Source: an uncultured Pseudomonadales bacterium
GTDB lineage: Bacteria; Pseudomonadota; Gammaproteobacteria; Pseudomonadales; Azotimanducaceae
NCBI GenBank assembly: GCA_951813295.1
Contig: CATOTI010000001.1
Location: 1,090,794-1,154,793 of the forward strand
DNA length: 64,000 bases
Direction of reading: 5' to 3'
Shown: one piece after another, positions 8,349 to 17,700 of the stretch
How the letters are laid out: every line of letters begins with the position of its first letter
How positions within the stretch are numbered: position 1 is the first letter of the stretch
Notes under the pieces: generated by a model
The model's database searches: none
What the model saw: only the letters and a program-made list of their open reading frames with translations
What the model was told of the DNA's origin: nothing
Position numbers and translations under genes: made by a program

Positions 8349-8690
8349 ACTAATCTTATCGGTGGTCAAATCCGTATGAAGTTAGGCGTCTGTGGCGACC
8401 AACGGCTCGGACTCATTGAGCTAGAGCGATGCAACGGTCTCACGGCGTCGGCCAAACTCTACGAGGCGTGCGACTCGCGATTGCAGGTGCTGACGTTCAT
8501 GCAAGTGAGCAGTACCGAGGTATCGCTCTAGGCCAGCGCCACGAGTTAGCTTCTCGCTACAACAACACCGAGATCGAAGTAACCCCGAGCGCGCGCGCTC
8601 GATGTTGCAGACGCCCTTTAGCCGCAAAATGGGACTGGGTTGCTATCTGCAACCCTGCCCTTCGGCGAGAAGCAGGGGTAGCAAGGGCAA
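8349..8690. other. No recognisable gene
   Basis: Between the operon operator and the DUF2786-like fragment only short, overlapping open readings occur on both strands. None has family features. It may include the decayed N-terminus of the following gene. Confidence 0.4.
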
Positions 8691-9140
8691 GTGGAGGGGG
8701 ATCACCCGGCCTGCAAAAACGCAAGTGCGAAAGGTCGGGGAGACCACTTGAACGCACGAGGGGCGGCAGCCGCCTACGTGCTGACGTTCCTGACCGCCGA
8801 GATCGAACGCCTCGTCGCAAAATTCAAAAACGAAACCGCCACCACGGGTCGCGCCGATCTCAACGATTACCGACTGGGCGCGTCGCGCGCGATCCAACTC
8901 ACCCTCTCGATGGCGCTCTCCGATCGTCGAAGAGCCGAACAAAACCACTCGACTGGCACCGCCCTCGTCGTCAGAAAACGCGAACTCGTCGCCGAGAAAT
9001 TCGACATCTCGTACTCGAACCGAGCTGCGAAAAAGGAACGCCATTCCGACGCCGCCTTTGCTGGCTATCGCTACGGCCGAAACGTCCGTCTCCAAACGGG
9101 TGTGGCGAACCAAAACGCCGATCGCGCCGCCGTACGCTGA
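8691..9140 (+). pseudogene. DUF2786/DUF7168-like protein, C-terminal remnant
   Basis: The plus-strand frame reads a helical segment YVLTFLTAEIERL, then DYRLGASRAIQLTLSMAL, then GTALVVRKRELV and AFAGYRYGRNVRL. This order resembles the C-terminal half of DUF2786/DUF7168 proteins seen in phages and mobile elements. The N-terminal DUF2786 block is absent and the upstream ~25 codons are low-complexity frame noise, so the start used here is not natural. Function unknown; probably dead. Confidence 0.45.
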
Positions 9141-9236
9141 TCGATCCTCCACCCGGGTCCGACCCAGGTCGCGTCGGCGACGCAATCAATCGGATATGAG
9201 GGTCGAAATCGGCGCAGCTAGCGCCTAGCAACTCGC

Positions 9237-9548
9237 CTAGCAACCCACTCTGGAACGAGGAACGACCTCTACCTCGCCCAGGAAAGCGTGACCGCGTGAG
9301 GGGCATCGAAGGCGTACAACACTGTGGGTAACCAGCGGTATTCCGTTTTCCCGCACATCTCGGATCGCTCTGGGAGCATGGTCATAACCGTAAGTCTCGC
9401 TCAATTCTTCGTTGGTTATTATTCCGTGCTTGAGGATATGGTCGATGACGACACGAGCGCGCTTGGCCCGAACGCTTCTACACAGGGCTAGCAATTCACC
9501 ACCAAGCGAACTCTCAGGCGTGCGGGCTATCTCGTCCAGATCATCCAT
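9237..9548 (-). pseudogene. Head of a type II restriction endonuclease-like gene, truncated
   Basis: The 103-residue reading starts with a helical segment and an HTH-like block, HGIITNEELSETYGYDHAPR then AIRDVRENGIPLVTH. This block is found at the N-terminus of some HNH-type restriction nucleases. After residue ~80 the frame no longer looks like the family and ends, so the nuclease domain is missing. Its start codon overlaps the stop of the upstream controller-protein gene by 1 nt (TAATG), the usual C-then-R order of type II R-M operons. Inference: the nuclease was lost by deletion and the regulator survived. Confidence 0.5.
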
Positions 9549-9778
9549 TAGCGCTCAAGCAGTTCCACGGGCTCAACGTCGAGGGCTACCGCCAAGGCCT
9601 CCAGAGTGGAAACCGTAATGTTGCGCTCAGCGCGTTCGATCGAACCAATGTAAGTTCGGTGGTAACCGCATCGGCCAGCGAATTCTTCTTGTGAAAGCCC
9701 CAACAATAACCGTCGCTCTTTCACGTTCGCTGCGATCACGCTTCGCAGATTCGATACTCGCCTTTCGGCTCCGTTCAT
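9548..9778 (-). CDS. XRE-family controller protein of an R-M system
   Basis: A 76-residue protein that is a single XRE helix-turn-helix: VKERRLLLGLSQEEFAGRCG then YHRTYIGSIERAERN. Size and sequence match C proteins that time expression of restriction genes. The upstream palindrome at 9803-9828 looks like a classic C-box, and the next gene is the head of a nuclease gene. A stand-alone repressor role is the alternative. Confidence 0.85.
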   Translation of the reverse strand: MNGAERRVSNLRSVIAANVKERRLLLGLSQEEFAGRCGYHRTYIGSIERAERNITVSTLEALAVALDVEPVELLER

Positions 9779-9802
9779 CTTGCGATTGAAACCGGTTAGA
9801 AC

Positions 9803-9828
9803 ACTATGAGTCTACAGACTTTAGTAGT
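9803..9828 (-). promoter_or_regulatory. C-box operator of the controller gene
   Basis: Read on the minus strand the site is two near-symmetric halves around TGT, built from ACTACTAAAGTC and AGACTCATAGT. It resembles the GACT...AGTC boxes bound by C proteins and sits 25-50 nt before the controller ATG. Confidence 0.65.
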
Positions 9829-9983
9829 CGTCAGCCCGCGCAAGGACCAAGGTGCTCTCACCACCCGATCTTGAAGGAACCATCAGTTCGGACGCACACG
9901 TCTCAGCTCCTCCAACCAACTTCAGATTTCACCCAAGTCCGTATACTCACTGTGTTTGACGTTCGTCTGGGTAACGTGCGGCT

Positions 9984-10394
9984 ATGCGAGCACTTTCGAT
10001 CAAACAGCCCTACGCGTACTGGATTCTCGACGGTCGCAAGACCCTCGAGATCCGATCGTGGCAAACGCCGCACCGGGGACCGCTCATCATCCACGTGTCG
10101 AAGAAAGACGCGTCTACCGAGTTGTGCCCCCAGCCGTCGCCAGAATTACCTCGGGGTGCGTTCGTTGGGGTCGTGCAATTGATCGACGTTCGCCCAATGA
10201 CGCCCCAGGACATGACTGCCGTGTGCATCACGTCGACGCGACGCCCGATCGATGAGCTGTATGCGTTCGTTCTCGAAAATCCGTGCACATTCACGACACC
10301 CATCGCCGGCCGGGGAACGACGTACCTGTTTACGCCGCCCGATCCGGCGATTCGTCGCGCCCGCCGCCTGTCCACTCGTACGAGTAGATCTTGA
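9984..10394 (+). CDS. ASCH-domain protein
   Basis: The 136-residue protein opens with MRALSIKQPYAYWILDGRK, the signature N-terminus of ASCH domains, followed by TLEIRSW and LIIHVSKKD. ASCH proteins adopt a PUA-like beta barrel and bind RNA or modified nucleosides. The C-terminal ~20 residues are Arg-rich and may be altered by the neighbouring break. It stands alone between a lost R-M locus and a GNAT remnant. Its substrate cannot be told from the sequence. Confidence 0.85.
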   Translation: MRALSIKQPYAYWILDGRKTLEIRSWQTPHRGPLIIHVSKKDASTELCPQPSPELPRGAFVGVVQLIDVRPMTPQDMTAVCITSTRRPIDELYAFVLENPCTFTTPIAGRGTTYLFTPPDPAIRRARRLSTRTSRS

Positions 10395-10860
10395 CCTTCT
10401 GACGGAAGCCGGTCTTTCGCTGCATGTTGCCGCCCGCTTTCAGCGTGCGAATCTAGCGCCGCACCTCGCGCAACGCCCACAGGTCTTTTTGCTTCGCTCG
10501 AGCTCGCACGAGCGGTTGCACACTGAGCTTCGCCCACACGCTGTAGCCGTCGTCCCACATCACGCGCGAGCACTCGTTGATGAACCGGAGCCCAATGCCG
10601 AGTCCCACGTAGTCGGGATGAATCACACAGCGGTTGCTGTGCATCTTCATTCGCTCCCGGCCCCGTTGGCTTTTGCGGTACGGCACGTAGTTCGCGAAAC
10701 ACTCGAAACCGATCTGATCGTCGCCGTTGAACAGGCCGAAACACTCGATTCTGCCGGCGGGAAGCCGCTCACTCAGATAGTGATACTTCGCAAAGCGCGG
10801 GCCAATGATGTCACAGAGGGGCATGGCCTGCTGCTCGCGTATCCAGCATTTTCTTGTGCC
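10395..10860 (-). pseudogene. GNAT-family acetyltransferase remnant
   Basis: The minus frame shows FAKYHYLSERLPAGRIECFG, IGFECFANYVPYR, then HPDYVGLGIGLRFINEC, the acetyl-CoA loop of a GNAT fold. The family C-terminus (about MQRKTGFRQKVKIYSYEW) lies just downstream in another frame at 10395-10450, so a frameshift near 10452 breaks the gene. The N-terminus is replaced at about 10860 by sequence belonging to the DUF2924 region. Related GNATs occur in phages and mobile elements. Confidence 0.6.
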
Positions 10861-10987
10861 TGACCCAAGGTCATACGCGCGCTGCTGCATGGCCTGGGAA
10901 CCCAGTGAAGGGTGGTAATATCTGGCGAGAGAACCCACTGGACTTTCCTGGCCAGTGGAGCGGTGATGCACGCTGTGTGATAAGCCG

Positions 10988-11548
10988 GTGGTACCAGCTG
11001 ATAGGAAACCATTGAAAACCCGTCAACAAAAACAAACCCGTGGGCGCGCAACGGCTCGCGCGGATACCGGCGTTCGCCCGACCTCTGCTGAGTTGGCTGA
11101 GGAACTGGCGTCGCTGGATGATCTCGACCTGGCCGGTCTGCGGGCGGAATGGCACCGGCTCTATGCCACGCAACCCCCACTGCGTGCCCGCCGCGACCTG
11201 CTGATCCTGGCGATTGCCTGGAAGCTCCAGGAGCAGGTTCTGGGCGGGCTGACGGTGGCGCAGAAACGTCAACTGGCAGGGATTGCTACGGCGTTGCGGG
11301 AGACCGGGGAGATTGCCGGTCATCCGGCAATCCGTCTGAAGCCGGGTGTGACCTTGGTGCGGGAATGGCGCGGCGAAACCCACACCGTGCGGGTCCATGA
11401 AGACGGTTTTGAGTGGCGGGGGACGCATTACCGCTCGCTGTCGTCGATTGCCCGGGAGATCACGGGTACGCACTGGTCCGGACCGCGCTTCTTCGGCCTG
11501 AAACGACGGCCAACACCCCTAGCCGGCAAGGACAAGCGCGATGCCTAG
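10988..11548 (+). CDS. DUF2924 domain protein
   Basis: A 186-residue protein with the DUF2924 layout: an N-terminal helical part with LDLAGLRAEWHRLY and PPLRARRDLL, a middle part with LKPGVTLVREWRGETHTV, and a C-terminal FEWRGTHYRSLSSIAREITG followed by HWSGPRFFGL. The last segment is a small DNA-binding-like module shared with many phage genes. It overlaps the recombinase start by 8 nt, the standard pairing of DUF2924 genes with large serine recombinases in integrated elements. Likely an accessory factor of the recombinase. Confidence 0.88.
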   Translation: MVPADRKPLKTRQQKQTRGRATARADTGVRPTSAELAEELASLDDLDLAGLRAEWHRLYATQPPLRARRDLLILAIAWKLQEQVLGGLTVAQKRQLAGIATALRETGEIAGHPAIRLKPGVTLVREWRGETHTVRVHEDGFEWRGTHYRSLSSIAREITGTHWSGPRFFGLKRRPTPLAGKDKRDA

Positions 11549-12957
11549 CCGGGCCAGGCGTGAGACCCACTGTGCCATTTATACGCGCAAGTCCTCCGAA
11601 GCGGGTCTGGAACAGGACTTCAACTCGCTTGATGCCCAGCGCGAGTCCTGTGCGGCCTACATCAAGAGCCAACGGCACGAAGGCTGGACGGCGCTACCGA
11701 CACGCTATGACGATGGCGGCCTCTCCGGCGCAACGATGGCACGTCCCGCGCTCACGCGTCTGCTCGCCGATATCGAGGCGGGGCGCATCGACACGGTGGT
11801 GGTTTACAAGGTGGATCGCCTGACGCGCTCGCTCGGTGACTTCGCCCGCATCGTCGAGGTGTTCGACAAGCAAGGGGTGTCCTTCGTCTCCGTCACGCAG
11901 CAGTTCAATACAATCAACTCGATGGGCCGGCTCACGTTGAACATGTTGCTAACTTTTGCGCAGTTTGAACGCGAGGTCACCGGGGAACGGATCCGTGACA
12001 AGATCGCCGCCTCGAAGCAGAAGGGGCTGTGGATGGGCGGGTTGGCGGCAACATGGTGCTCACGCCCGCGAGCCCAGCCTGCTGGCGGGTCTGATCGTCG
12101 ACCATCATGGCGAGCGGATGACCCCCAGCCATGCCAACAAGCAGGGCCGCCGTTATCGTTATTACGTCAGTCAGTCCTTACTCAAGCGGGGTCGCTCAAA
12201 AGCTGCCGACACGGCGCGGCGCGTACCGGCAGCGGAACTGGAACGACTGGTGGAGCAGCGAATCATGGCGTTCCTCCGGGACGAAGGCGCGTTGCATGAG
12301 GCGCTTGTCCCGCGGGCCTTGCCGGCGCATGAGGTGGAGACGCTGATCACCGACGCCTCGATGCTGGCCGAGCGCTGGCCGCGCCTTTCTACCATCGAGC
12401 GACGCCGCTGGCTTCAGGTGTTCATCATCGGCGTGACGCTACACCCGGAGAAGCTGGAGATCCGGGTGCACACCGGGTATCTGGCCGAAAGCTTGCGCTG
12501 CGATGATCTTGTCAATACTGGCGAGTTGAACGCGCTGTCATGCTCACGCTCGGCAGGTTCCGTGCTGGTGTTGACGGTTGCGGCGCGGTTGAAACGAACG
12601 GGCATGGAAAAGAAGCTTTTGATTGATGGTGCCAACCCGCCCTCCGGCCACCAGGAGGTGGACCCCAGCCTGCTGAAACGAATCGCGCGGGCCCATGAGC
12701 TGCAGGCCATCTTCACGCGCGGCGGTCAGTCGATGGCCGAGATGGCAACCGCCGCTGGCGTGAGCAGTGCCTGGTTCACCCGACTGTTACGCCTCGGCTT
12801 TCTGGCACCCGACATCATTCAGGCCATCCTCGAGGGCCGCCAGCCCGCGGACCTGACCGCCCGCCAGTTGATGGCGGACACACGTCTACCCATCAACTGG
12901 CAGGAGCAGCGTGCCGTGCTCGGGTTTACTGACCCCACCACCGCCACTCCCGACTGA
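11541..12957 (+). pseudogene. Large serine recombinase, internally deleted
   Basis: The first part (11541 to about 12040) is a resolvase domain with the nucleophile Ser in YTRKSSEAGLEQDFNSLDAQ and helix YKVDRLTRS, ending KQKGLWMGG. From about 12060 the frame changes to a zinc-ribbon/C-terminal part: AREPSLLAGLIVDHHGERM, RYRYYVSQS, then long helices to 12957. The whole recombinase domain between them, roughly 130-150 residues, is missing and the two halves are out of frame, so the protein cannot work. It once integrated or excised a mobile element together with DUF2924. Confidence 0.85.
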
Positions 12958-13195
12958 TGCCCCGCGCCCGTACGGAAAAACCGGTAGAAATGCTGGTTTA
13001 GATACCGAAGGCGTACACGTCCACGCCGTTCCTGGCACCGCGATCCATCAAATCAACGAAATCACCGCACTTTGGCACCTTGTTCAGGTGTCCGCCCCGT
13101 CAAGAGGGCTATCTCTTTTCTGTCCGCGTCGCGAAGCTTTGGTGCAAGGACGCGAGCGTCTGAAATTGTCGCCCGTCGAACCCGTGCTCGCGTGG

Positions 13196-14209
13196 TCAAA
13201 GGCTGCCGAATTCCCGAGCGCGTTCTAGTCGGGCTTCGATCTTTGGCCTGATTGCCATGTCATCAAGGCGAATCTGCTCGAGTACGAGCTCTAGAATTTC
13301 CGCTGTCTCCCGATGTGCAGCAGCCCACATCAGAGGAGACTCAAGCTTCTCAAGCTGCGTTCGCGCGATCGCCGCAAACCTTCGGGCCTTCCTTAATACG
13401 CCCTCGCGCCGTTCGGGTTCAAGCGTGCCCGCTTGCAGGCGATACACCGTGGCTAGTTGTAACGCCACTCTCCCCGCGCGAAAGCCGACGGGCGCTACTT
13501 CCTCCCACTCCGCCTCAAGGAATTCAACAGCTCGCGCGATAGTCCTTGCCGTCGGATTGAGCTTTACCGCAAGAACGGATCCAAGATTCCTAATGTATCC
13601 GTCGCTGGTCTCGATCCACCGGTCAACGCTCCGATCGTCGTTAATCGCGTAGGCATAAACAAGCTTGGCCAGGTCATGAGTGTATGAGTAGCCGAGATCA
13701 TCCCGCTGCGGGAGTCGTGATATCGCGGTCCGAAACAGGTTGAGGTCCAGTCGAGTGACACCCGCCTCGATTGCCCAGGCATACAAGTACGCCACACTCG
13801 ACGCCATATTCATCCGACTCTCGTCCGGCACACCATCGAAGGCTTGGTCGAGCTGAACCAAACTATCCGTGAACAGCGACAAACGTCCTTCCACTAGGTG
13901 CAGCGCGGCTCGATGGTAAAGCAAACTCTCTCGCATGTGGTCCTGGAATGGTCCGTCAAAGAGCGCTCGATCTTCATCGGAGAGTTCGTCGTACGTGGCT
14001 CCAAACGACAAGGTGGGGTCAACGAGGTCTCTTTCCAGATAAGCAACACTCGCCAAAGCCGCATCAAAACGCGGCAGTGACGCAGGCTCGGCGTGCGGTA
14101 CCTGTGCGAAGATCGCTAACGCGGCGCCTAGGGCGATATACCGTTGGTTACGGATTTGGATTGGGTTCATGCTCATAATCAATGTCAGTGTCATCAGGGG
14201 CAACTTCAC
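13196..14209 (-). CDS. Secreted alpha-helical protein of unknown function
   Basis: The reading has 337 codons. An internal ATG about 14 codons in (MNPIQIRNQRYIALG) gives a classical signal peptide with the hydrophobic core YIALGAALAIFAQV and a likely cleavage after PHA, so that start is plausible. The mature part is almost entirely helical with TPR-like periodicity (LVYAYAINDDRSVDRWIETS). No catalytic motif seen. It stands between a dead recombinase and the NERD helicase with no operon partner, so no role can be inferred beyond export. Confidence 0.6.
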   Translation of the reverse strand: MKLPLMTLTLIMSMNPIQIRNQRYIALGAALAIFAQVPHAEPASLPRFDAALASVAYLERDLVDPTLSFGATYDELSDEDRALFDGPFQDHMRESLLYHRAALHLVEGRLSLFTDSLVQLDQAFDGVPDESRMNMASSVAYLYAWAIEAGVTRLDLNLFRTAISRLPQRDDLGYSYTHDLAKLVYAYAINDDRSVDRWIETSDGYIRNLGSVLAVKLNPTARTIARAVEFLEAEWEEVAPVGFRAGRVALQLATVYRLQAGTLEPERREGVLRKARRFAAIARTQLEKLESPLMWAAAHRETAEILELVLEQIRLDDMAIRPKIEARLERAREFGSL

Positions 14210-14276
14210 ACGCCTTGCGCTTCCTGTACAGCATCAGGGCGTTCCGGTACGGGGTCAGCTTTACTTCGGCGCGGCG

Positions 14277-16139
14277 CTACGATGCAGCGTTTAATGCCTG
14301 ACTAAATTCATTATTCTTTGATGTGGTCATCAGTAAATACTCTTGCGCCCTCGTCATACCGACATACAGCAGGCGAGCACTGTTGCTCTTCTGCTCATCA
14401 TCGATATTTAGTGCGCCAATTCCCAGTATCATGACGCGCGGAAACTCCAGCCCCTTGCTGCTATGAATGGTCGATATCGTGACTTGCTCTATAGCAGAGT
14501 CATATGCCTGCTTTCGTTGTTTATCGGCCAGCCACGTATGCGGGATATGCAAAGCCGCGATTTCTTTCGCGAGCCGCTCTCCCTGCCACTTCTGTACAAC
14601 CAATACCGCAATATCGCGTAACGGCACTTTGTTGCGTTGCCACGTTTGTACACATTTGAGCGCATAAGCCACCTCGCGACCGAAGTCCTCAAACCGCTTG
14701 ATGACAGGTACACGACCCCGCGCCCCCGCAGCTTCTGGTTCAATCAGTGGGATATGGTCGTCATCGGCACGGCGCGGGCCGAAGTATTGCCGTGCAAAGT
14801 TGTAAGCGAAAGCCAGAATTTCTTGTGTATTTCGATAGTTCAGACGCAAGATACTTGTTCTACCCTGTGCCTTTATGCCTACACTCGATAGTGTGAATCC
14901 CAGACCAGAAGGCGTGCTATAAAGCGATTGCGCATCGTCATAGAGCAGCAATAAAGAATCCGTATCCGGATCAATCATCTGCACGATAAGTCGCAACCAA
15001 TTTTCTTCAAAATCATGACCTTCGTCAATCAGCAGTGCGCCGTACCGCGCACGAGGGATAAGCTCGTTCTCAACCGCGTCGATTACCGATTCAACTTGCC
15101 GCTCAAAATAGAGTTTATCCGATTTCTTGATCTCAACACGATACACTTTTAATTGTTCACCACACCAATCATGGAAGTGGTGAACCTGAACCTGACCGCC
15201 AACGCCCCTGGCAATCATGAAAGAACGCAACTTTGCGGCCAGGGTCACGTTAAAGCACAACACCAGAATCGGTTTACTCATCGCCTGAGCCAAATGCAAA
15301 CAGCGATAACACAGTATCAATGTTTTACCCGAACCCGAAACGCCATGAATGACGCGATGCCCTGCCCCCATGCTGCGAGCCAACTGCTCTTGCTGAATAT
15401 CCATAATTCGGATGACTTCGGGCAAGGACTCTTCCAACTCAACGTCTTTTTGCGAGTCGTCGGCAAACAACTCTTCCTGAGTACTATTGATGCGGATCTC
15501 AGGGAATAAATGCCATCGCACCCGATTGACTTGCGGCAGCGTTAGTGCACCACCAAATTGATAATTAAACATACCCCATAGTTGTTCCTGAAATTGTTCA
15601 GCATCGGCATTTTCCTTCATTTCATCTCTATACATCATGAGATGGTCGGGCAATAAGCTTTCACGTTCATCGTCCGGAAACGCTTCTTGAACCTGCCGGC
15701 GTGTGATGTTGGTCAACACTGCACCCCAACCATAAGGCATCATCACTTTGCCCTCATGTTTTCCGGATGACTGAACCAACCCGGGGTCACGTTGCAAGAC
15801 ATTAAGCACCGCATAAGCATACTGACGCGCTTGTTCCAACGGATGTACATTCCGAACAAGGCCGTTATTCGTCAGTAATTCAACATCGGTTTTGCTGATT
15901 TTTTTCAGCGTGTCGAGTTTCCAATCTTTGACTTCCAAGAACAATAAGCCGCGGGCGGGATGCAAAATAATGAAATCAGGATATCGACGTTTCTTGCCCA
16001 GCGGCACGTCATACCAAACAAGGCAGTCGTCTTCGAGTAGTGATTTCAGCCGACGAGCAAGGCGTTTCTCGCCCATCGTCATGCGGCTTAGAATTTGTTT
16101 GTTGAGAGTGGGTATTATTTCAGCCATCGAGGGAAACAC
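14277..16139 (-). CDS. NERD-domain UvrD-like superfamily 1 helicase
   Basis: The 620-residue protein joins an N-terminal NERD nuclease-related domain (about 20-120: YPDFIILHPARGLLFLEVKD has the D...ExK core) to a UvrD/PcrA-type helicase. Helicase motifs are visible in order: GVSGSGKT (about 255, Walker A), LLIDEGHDF (about 365, Walker B), LNYRNTQEI (motif IV region), TISTIHSSKGLEF (motif V, about 560) and LLYVGMTRAQEYLL (motif VI). It should unwind DNA with ATP and may cut it through the NERD site. Base composition is clearly more AT-rich than its neighbours, a sign of separate acquisition. An alternative start at codon 5 is possible. Confidence 0.93.
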   Translation of the reverse strand: MFPSMAEIIPTLNKQILSRMTMGEKRLARRLKSLLEDDCLVWYDVPLGKKRRYPDFIILHPARGLLFLEVKDWKLDTLKKISKTDVELLTNNGLVRNVHPLEQARQYAYAVLNVLQRDPGLVQSSGKHEGKVMMPYGWGAVLTNITRRQVQEAFPDDERESLLPDHLMMYRDEMKENADAEQFQEQLWGMFNYQFGGALTLPQVNRVRWHLFPEIRINSTQEELFADDSQKDVELEESLPEVIRIMDIQQEQLARSMGAGHRVIHGVSGSGKTLILCYRCLHLAQAMSKPILVLCFNVTLAAKLRSFMIARGVGGQVQVHHFHDWCGEQLKVYRVEIKKSDKLYFERQVESVIDAVENELIPRARYGALLIDEGHDFEENWLRLIVQMIDPDTDSLLLLYDDAQSLYSTPSGLGFTLSSVGIKAQGRTSILRLNYRNTQEILAFAYNFARQYFGPRRADDDHIPLIEPEAAGARGRVPVIKRFEDFGREVAYALKCVQTWQRNKVPLRDIAVLVVQKWQGERLAKEIAALHIPHTWLADKQRKQAYDSAIEQVTISTIHSSKGLEFPRVMILGIGALNIDDEQKSNSARLLYVGMTRAQEYLLMTTSKNNEFSQALNAAS

Positions 16140-16190
16140 GGATCAATCGTTCGATCCGTCAGTGTATCATGCAAGAGCGAGGCGAGTAAT

Positions 16191-16376
16191 ACGACGCAAC
16201 GGACGTTTGCCGAAGCCGAATATGAAAGCAAGAAGCGCAAGACTCGCCGTGAAAGGTTTCTGGACCGTATGGATGGCCTGATTCCCTGGGGAAAACTGGA
16301 GCACCAGCTGGCAAAGAAGTACTCAAAAGGTATCACCGGACGTAAACCGTATCCGCTGCCGGTGATGCTGCTATAA
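16191..16376 (+). pseudogene. IS5-family transposase, N-terminal fragment
   Basis: The plus frame reads TFAEAEYESKKRKTRRERFL followed by DRMDGLIPWGKLE and GRKPYPLPVMLL, the N-terminal signature of IS5-type transposases. It is cut at 16377 by the end of an IS3 element. Confidence 0.8.
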
Positions 16377-17130
16377 TCCTCCCATTTCTAGCTGCGTTGA
16401 GAAGTAGGGTTACGCTGCTTTCGCAAGCTTCTGTTTTGGTGTGATGCCTCCGATGGCCGTGTTCGGCCGTTCGTTGTTGTACTGCCACAGCCATTGCGTG
16501 GCGGTGGCCTGGGCGTGCTCGATTGAGTCGAACAGATGGAGATCGAGCCACTCGTGTCGAACGGTCCGGTTGAACCGTTCGACGTAGGCGTTCTGTGTCG
16601 GCTTGCCCGGCTGGATGAACATCACCCGGATGCCCCGGCCCTCGGCCCAGGTCCGGAACGCCACACTGCGCATCTCGCTGCCGTTGTCGCAGCGGATCAC
16701 CTTCGGCTTTCCACGCCATTCAATGATCTGATCCAGGCACCGGGTAATCCGTGGTCCCGACAGACTGAAGTCGACGTCGATGCCCAAACCTTCCCGGTTG
16801 TAGTCGTCGAGCACGTTGAACGTTCGGAACGGCCGCCCGTTGGCCAGCCGGTCATGCATGAAGTCGATCGACCACACCTCGTTCGCCTGTTTCGGCACGG
16901 CCAACGGGTCGGGTGCACCGCGTTGGATCCGGTGCCTGGGCTTAATGCGTAAGTTCAACTCCAGCTCCCGGTAAATCCGATACACCCGCTTGTGGTTGTA
17001 CGGCAGCTTCTGCACGTTCCTCAGGTACAGGAAACACAGCCCGAACCCCCAGCGCCGGTGTGCCGTCGTCAGCCGCAACAGCCAGTCGGCGATCAGCGCG
17101 TTGTCATCGCCCAGACGCTCCTTACAAGAG
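16377..17130 (-). mobile_element. IS3-family element, one end intact, 5' part lost
   Basis: The end at 16377 (TAATCCTCCCATTTCTAGCT) matches the end seen inverted at 5258-5275. Inside is OrfB (16410 to about 17130, minus) with the DDE core: [29 protein letters not shown] and [15 protein letters not shown]. OrfA and the opposite terminal repeat are missing, and the first ~18 codons of the reading belong to the 10-bp tandem repeat next to it. It sits in an IS5 transposase gene. Probably immobile by itself. Confidence 0.85.
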
Positions 17131-17180
17131 TACCCGCGCAATCCCGCGCAAAGCCGCGCAAAGCCGCGCAATCTTGAGCA
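17131..17180. repeat. Four-unit 10-bp tandem repeat (CCGCGCAAAG-type)
   Basis: Units with the core CCGCGCA recur exactly every 10 bp (17134, 17144, 17154, 17164) and are followed by ATCTTGAGCA. The same block closes both copies of the ~300-bp element (about 3460-3505 and 44871-44912), so this is probably the surviving right end of a third copy. The periodicity resembles iterons or protein-binding arrays. Confidence 0.7.
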
Positions 17181-17265
17181 TCAGCATTCCTCACCCGGAG
17201 CGAAGCCCCAGCGTTCCTGCAATCCACGCCCGGCCCTTTGAGCCGGGCGATGTGTCGTTCATCTT

Positions 17266-17353
17266 GGCCTCATTGAAGCCAGATCGGCGGTTCGACCAGC
17301 GCGCATCGGACGGTCGTGTTTTTCCGAGGCGAAAGCCTCGGCCTCACTGAAGC
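17266..17353. CRISPR. Relict CRISPR unit (two repeats, one spacer)
   Basis: A 36-bp repeat at 17318-17353 begins GTTTTTCCGAGGCGAAAGCC and ends with CTGAAGC. It contains a perfect hairpin CCGAGGC-GAAA-GCCTCGG. The last 14 nt of another copy lie at 17266-17279, leaving a 38-bp spacer. The same repeat occurs at 31976-32136. It differs fully from the main array repeat, so it is a leftover of another CRISPR-Cas system. Confidence 0.8.
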
Positions 17354-17700
17354 AGGCGGTCTGCGCTTCCGCTCGTGAGACCGTCTCGGGCCGGGGCTCG
17401 TTCGCTTGCAGCATCGGACGGCGACGCCGAATCACCACGGGCGGTCCGCCTGACGCAAGATTCACCACGTTCACCCCTTCTCCAGCACCCCGATACGCCC
17501 CGGGATGGCAGGTCAGCACCACTTGTATCTGATCTGCCGACGCTTCCAGAAACCCGAGCATCGCAGCGATTCGCTCGGGGTCCGTCTGCGTCCGTTGGTC
17601 ATCGAGCACGACGAACGCCCCGAGCACTTCCGCGATCGATAGTACGCTAAGGCCGATGTCGGCACGTGTGCTAGCGAAACACCAGCCCTGACTTGAGTTG
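17354..17700 (-). pseudogene. C-terminal fragment of an SMC/AAA-type ATPase
   Basis: The minus frame reads GAFVVLDDQRTQTDPERIAA followed by IQVVLTCHPGAYRG. This is the Walker B plus H-loop end of an ABC/SMC-like DNA-repair ATPase. The rest of the ATPase is absent: upstream the frame merges with the end of the 17671-18294 gene. Function lost. Confidence 0.65.

Noticed and set aside
8429..9199. 256-codon plus ORF and 180-codon minus ORF in the same place
   Set aside because: Arg-rich frame shadows; a third frame (8691-9140) has the DUF2786-like blocks.
16410..17171. 253-codon IS3 OrfB taken as intact
   Set aside because: The first ~18 codons come from the 10-bp tandem repeat, OrfA and one IS end are missing.
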